From positions 1 through 8,672 of the forward strand of contig PMJK01000060.1 in assembly GCA_003158505.1 (NCBI GenBank): a DNA stretch of 8,672 nucleotides, in the 5' to 3' direction. Positions 6,215 to 8,672 of the stretch are shown piece after piece. The stretch comes from Holophagaceae bacterium (GTDB taxonomy: Bacteria > Acidobacteriota > Holophagae > Holophagales > Holophagaceae). Position 1 is the stretch's first letter. Each line of letters opens with the position of its first letter. The notes under the pieces are model-generated. The model did no database searches, was not told where the DNA came from, and saw only the letters and a program-made list of their open reading frames with translations. A program made the translations under genes and the position numbers.

Positions 6215-6220
6215 CCTTGG
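6201..6220 (+). repeat. Inverted repeat at the end of the pseudogene
   Basis: CCAAGGT (6201-6207) and ACCTTGG (6214-6220) can form a 7-bp stem with a 6-nt loop spanning the old stop codon. No T-tract follows, so it is not a convincing intrinsic terminator. It could weakly attenuate read-through into the thioredoxin gene, or be chance. Confidence 0.25.
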
Positions 6221-6299
6221 CATCCACGACCCGAGGGATTGTCATGACGGAGAATCCTGTCTGATCCGTTAATCTAGGGGCAGATACAGGAGTCCCGGC

Positions 6300-6620
6300 A
6301 TGTCCGACCTCATTCAGCCTTTGACCGACAAGACCTTCTCCGCGGCCGTGGCCCACGGCATCACCGTGGTGGATTTCTGGGCGCCCTGGTGCGCTCCCTG
6401 CCGCGAGATCGCCCCCGTCACCGAAGTCCTGGCAGCGGAACTCAAGGGAAAGGCCGTTTTTGCCAAACTGAACGTGGACGATTTCACGCCGCTTTCAGAA
6501 CAGTACGAGGTTCTCAGCATGCCCACCTTGGTCATTTTCAAGGACGGGCAGCCCATCGATAACATCATCGGATCCCTGCCCATCGACCAGCTCAGAACCC
6601 GCATCCAGCAGTACCTCTGA
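6300..6620 (+). CDS. Thioredoxin with a WCAPC active site
   Basis: A small cytoplasmic thiol-disulfide oxidoreductase, normally reduced by thioredoxin reductase and used to reduce protein disulfides. The 106-residue product is a complete single thioredoxin fold: the buried Asp25 (VVDFWA), active site Trp30-Cys31-Ala32-Pro33-Cys34, and cis-Pro75 in SMPTLVIF, followed by KDGQPIDNIIGSLP. No signal peptide or membrane anchor is present. The active site has Ala where classical thioredoxin 1 has Gly (WCGPC), a change known in secondary thioredoxins that can alter redox potential. The ATG at 6300 has AGGAG 7 nt upstream. The next gene, a nitroreductase, starts 33 nt after the stop with no terminator between, so the two are probably co-transcribed. 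The 85-nt gap from the upstream pseudogene also lacks a clear terminator. Confidence 0.94.
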   Translation: MSDLIQPLTDKTFSAAVAHGITVVDFWAPWCAPCREIAPVTEVLAAELKGKAVFAKLNVDDFTPLSEQYEVLSMPTLVIFKDGQPIDNIIGSLPIDQLRTRIQQYL

Positions 6621-6653
6621 ACCCTGATTTCTCTCTCCTATCCTGAGGAACCC

Positions 6654-7304
6654 ATGACCACCATCTCTGGCGAAGGCCTGCTTAGGCAGCTGAATTGGCG
6701 TTATGCCACCAAGAAGTTCGATCCCATCAGGAAGATCTCTTCGGCGGACTGGGCCGTGCTGGAGGAGGCCCTCGTTCTCACGCCCTCCAGCTACGGACTG
6801 CAGCCCTGGAAATTCGTCGTGGTCACTGACCAGGCCCTCAAGGCGAAACTGCGCCCGGCCTCCTGGAACCAAGCCCAGGTGGCGGACTGCAGCCACCTCG
6901 TGGTGTTCGCGGCCAAGCAGGACATCAGCGAGGCTGACGTGGACCGCTTCGTCGCCCGCATCGCCGAAGTGCGCGGCGCCAGCGTCGAAAGCCTCGCCGG
7001 CTACAAGGGCTTCATGGTGGGCGACCTCGTCAGTGGCGCTCGCCACGCCATCATCCAGGAATGGGCGGCCCGCCAGACCTACATCGCCATGGGCAATCTG
7101 CTGACCTCCGCCGCGGTGCTCGGCATCGACGCCTGCCCCTTTGAGGGCATCGAGCCCGCCAAGTACGACGAGATCCTGGGTCTGAATGGCTCGGGCTACG
7201 CCACTGTGGCCGCCTGTCCCCTGGGTTACCGAGCGGCGGACGATAAGTACGCCAGTGCCCCGAAGGTCCGCTTCAAGGCCAAGGACGTCATCGACCACCG
7301 CTGA
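6654..7304 (+). CDS. NfsB-like NAD(P)H-dependent nitroreductase (FMN family)
   Basis: A flavoprotein predicted to use NAD(P)H for reduction of nitroaromatics, quinones or similar electrophiles; the natural substrate is unknown. The 216-residue protein matches the NfsB/NfnB branch of the nitroreductase fold. It has the N-terminal FMN phosphate-binding segment WRYATKKFD (15-23), the flavin-contacting TPSSYGLQPWKFVVV (43-57), the helix EWAARQTYIAMGNLLTSAAV and the LGIDACPFEG loop. Near the C-terminus is GYATVAACPLGYRAADD. The length is normal and such enzymes act as homodimers. The start ATG at 6654 has TGAGGA 4 nt upstream. It follows the thioredoxin gene by 33 nt. Nitroreductases are known HxlR-family targets (HypR-HypO in Bacillus), so control by the HxlR protein at 5413-5811 is plausible, but none of its operator copies lies directly upstream. 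Confidence 0.93.
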   Translation: MTTISGEGLLRQLNWRYATKKFDPIRKISSADWAVLEEALVLTPSSYGLQPWKFVVVTDQALKAKLRPASWNQAQVADCSHLVVFAAKQDISEADVDRFVARIAEVRGASVESLAGYKGFMVGDLVSGARHAIIQEWAARQTYIAMGNLLTSAAVLGIDACPFEGIEPAKYDEILGLNGSGYATVAACPLGYRAADDKYASAPKVRFKAKDVIDHR

Positions 7305-7369
7305 GCTGGGTCCGAGATTGACCCCGAGGTGATCGCATCCGACTCATACTTGGAGATGGAGGAGGGTCC

Positions 7370-8230
7370 ATGGCCCGCCGGACGGATGCCCATTCCGACA
7401 ATCTCCCAGGCCCCTTTTTCGTGGACCGCACCTGCATCGACTGCGGCACCTGCTACCAGTTCGCCCCGGCTACCTTCGCTGATGGCGGCGATCACGCGCG
7501 GGTCCGTGCCCAGCCCGGCGACGATGCTGCGCGTCTGCAGGCCTCCATGGCCCTGGTGGCCTGCCCGGTGGGCTCCATCGGCACGGACGACAAGGCCGGA
7601 ATCGCCGCAGCCTCCCGGGCCTTCCCCCATCCCCTGGCCGGAGACGTCTCCTTCTGCGGCTACACCAGCGTGAAGAGCTTCGGCGCCTGGAGCTACCTGA
7701 TCCGCCGCAGCGGAGGCAACGTCCTCTTGGATTCCCCCAGGGCCGCGGAACCTCTCATGAAGAACCTGGAGGCCCTCGGCGGCGTGGCCATGCTGGTGCT
7801 CAGCCACCAGGACGACGTGGCGGACCATGGCGCCTACCATGCGCGATTCGGCTGTGAACGGATCATGCATCGCGGTGATGGCATTCCGGGAATGGAGCGG
7901 CTGGTGGAAGGCGACGCCCCCATCCCCCTGGCCGAAGACCTTTTGCTGATCCCCACACCGGGCCACACGGCCGGAAGCGTCTGCCTGCTGTACCGGGACT
8001 TCCTCTTCACTGGCGACCACTTGTGGTGGAACCCGGACAAGGGCCGCCTGTCCGCCTCCCGGGCCTACAACTGGCACTCATGGGACCAGCAGCTTGACAG
8101 TCTGGAAAAGCTCCTGGCCTTCGATTTCACCTGGGTGCTGCCCGGCCACGGCAGCATCCATAGGGCCCAGAGCCCAGCGGCCATGAAGGCCGAGTTGAAA
8201 ACCGCCATCCAGGTCCTCAAAGGCGCTTGA
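7370..8230 (+). CDS. Ferredoxin domain fused to a metallo-beta-lactamase-fold domain
   Basis: A 286-residue two-domain protein. Residues about 15-75 form a single-cluster ferredoxin-like domain with Cys22-x2-Cys25-x2-Cys28 (CIDCGTC) and Cys65-Pro66, enough ligands for one [4Fe-4S] or [3Fe-4S] cluster. Residues about 90-284 form a metallo-beta-lactamase fold, with LSHQDDVADH (144-153) in place of the canonical HxHxDH metal motif. The remaining ligands are recognisable: TPGHTAGS with His199, FTGDHLWW with Asp216, and LPGHGSIH with His260. Similar ferredoxin-MBL proteins occur in cyanobacteria and plants, as I recall, with a similar HxDDVADH motif, but their reaction is not established. Possible roles are hydrolase, oxygen or NO-linked redox enzyme, or thioester hydrolase. 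The ATG at 7370 has a GGAGGAGGG purine run immediately upstream, and the gene follows the nitroreductase by 65 nt. No signal peptide is seen. Confidence 0.88.
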   Translation: MARRTDAHSDNLPGPFFVDRTCIDCGTCYQFAPATFADGGDHARVRAQPGDDAARLQASMALVACPVGSIGTDDKAGIAAASRAFPHPLAGDVSFCGYTSVKSFGAWSYLIRRSGGNVLLDSPRAAEPLMKNLEALGGVAMLVLSHQDDVADHGAYHARFGCERIMHRGDGIPGMERLVEGDAPIPLAEDLLLIPTPGHTAGSVCLLYRDFLFTGDHLWWNPDKGRLSASRAYNWHSWDQQLDSLEKLLAFDFTWVLPGHGSIHRAQSPAAMKAELKTAIQVLKGA

Positions 8231-8282
8231 TCGCCGTCCTAGACAGGGCGTGGGAAACTGATGTGCTCCACCGGAGTCCACC

Positions 8283-8672
8283 ATGACCAGCGCCTCGGAA
8301 GCTCCCGTCATCACCGCGCCCCGCGGCACCCACCTGCACTGCAAGGGCTGGGTGCAGGAGGCGGCCCTGCGCATGCTCATGAACAACCTCGACCCCGAGG
8401 TGGCCGAGCGGCCCGAGGATCTGGTGGTCTACGGTGGCCTGGGCAAGGCGGCCCGCAACTGGGACTGCTTCCACGCCATCGTAAAGGAGTTGAAGCACCT
8501 CAACGAGGACGAGACCCTGCTCGTGCAAAGCGGCAAGCCCGTAGGCGTGGTGAAGACCCATCCTGAAGCCCCCCGGGTCCTCATCGCCAATTCCAACCTG
8601 GTGCCGAAGTGGGCCACCTGGGAGGTCTTCCGCGAGCTCGATCAGAAAGGGCTGATGATGTACGGCCAGATG
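8283..8672 (+). CDS. hutU: Urocanate hydratase (N-terminal part; runs off the right edge)
   Basis: Urocanate hydratase (urocanase) is the second enzyme of histidine degradation, converting urocanate to imidazolonepropionate in the cytoplasm using tightly bound NAD+ as an electrophile. Only the first 130 codons of about 550-560 are present, and the frame is open at base 8672. The match is unmistakable: APRGTHLHCKGWVQEAALRM, then LMNNLDPEVAERPEDLVVYG, GKAARNWDCFHAIV, DETLLVQSGKPVGVVKTHPE, APRVLIANSNLVPKWATWE and the terminal KGLMMYGQM. The NAD-binding and catalytic parts lie beyond the window. The ATG at 8283 has GGAG 6 nt upstream and gives the usual short N-terminus before the APRG motif. It begins 52 nt after the ferredoxin-MBL gene, with no clear promoter or terminator between. 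Other hut genes (hutH, hutI), if clustered, would be expected downstream. Confidence 0.96.
   Translation, partial: MTSASEAPVITAPRGTHLHCKGWVQEAALRMLMNNLDPEVAERPEDLVVYGGLGKAARNWDCFHAIVKELKHLNEDETLLVQSGKPVGVVKTHPEAPRVLIANSNLVPKWATWEVFRELDQKGLMMYGQM

Noticed and set aside
6239..6275. TTGTCA and TAATCT as a promoter for the thioredoxin gene
   Set aside because: Both hexamers are reasonable but are 25 nt apart, too far for a sigma-70 promoter.
7308..7324. GGGTC/GACCC hairpin after the nitroreductase as a terminator
   Set aside because: The stem is only 5 bp and no T-tract follows. The nearby TTGACC has no -10 box at proper spacing either.
7226..8077. A 283-codon minus-strand frame
   Set aside because: It lies antisense to the ferredoxin-MBL gene and the nitroreductase end; His/Gly/Val-rich shadow composition with no motif.
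1..8672. tRNA or rRNA genes, CRISPR repeats, insertion sequences, att sites
   Set aside because: I looked for cloverleaf-like segments, regularly spaced repeats and transposase motifs and saw none.

Overview
The window is GC-rich, densely packed bacterial chromosome. It carries flagellar export genes (fliO, fliP), a Tat-exported molybdenum hydroxylase with its cofactor-maturation genes, a small redox/detoxification cluster and the start of histidine-degradation gene hutU. This suggests a motile, Gram-negative-type (diderm) heterotroph. A Holophagae-like acidobacterium or a GC-rich proteobacterium would fit, but nothing here fixes the phylum. There are no RNA genes, transposons or CRISPR arrays, and no gap between genes exceeds about 145 bp.

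Layout. (1) 1-1136, minus strand: fliO and fliP, overlapping by 4 bp; fliP runs off the left edge. (2) 1137-1279: a 143-bp divergent intergenic region. (3) 1280-5423, plus strand: a tightly packed four-gene operon. It encodes an IorA-like [2Fe-2S] subunit, an IorB-like molybdopterin subunit with a twin-arginine signal, an XdhC/CoxI-family maturation factor and a MocA-like molybdopterin cytidylyltransferase. The junctions are ATGA overlaps or a 6-nt gap. (4) 5413-5811, minus strand: an HxlR-family regulator whose 3' end overlaps mocA by 11 bp. (5) 5812-5915: a divergent regulatory region with three copies of a GGTGCCTAC-like half-site, probably the HxlR operator. (6) 5916-6214, plus strand: a wrecked flavodoxin/WrbA-like quinone reductase gene, with a large internal deletion plus a one-base insertion. 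(7) 6300-8230, plus strand: a WCAPC thioredoxin, an NfsB-like nitroreductase, and a fusion of a ferredoxin domain to a metallo-beta-lactamase-fold domain. (8) 8283-8672, plus strand: the N-terminal 130 codons of hutU.

How the genes fit together. The ior-xdhC-mocA operon holds an enzyme and the accessory steps it needs: MocA would make the cytosine-dinucleotide cofactor, XdhC would help sulfurate or insert it, and the folded IorA-IorB complex would leave by Tat. No FAD subunit is present, so electrons probably pass to a cytochrome or another periplasmic acceptor outside the window. The HxlR gene faces a dead oxidoreductase gene of the kind HxlR proteins often control. Further flavin and thiol redox genes follow with no clear terminator between, so the regulator may still control those. 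The most notable points are the decayed reductase beside an apparently intact regulator and operator, the three-half-site operator, and the ferredoxin-MBL fusion with an unusual metal motif.
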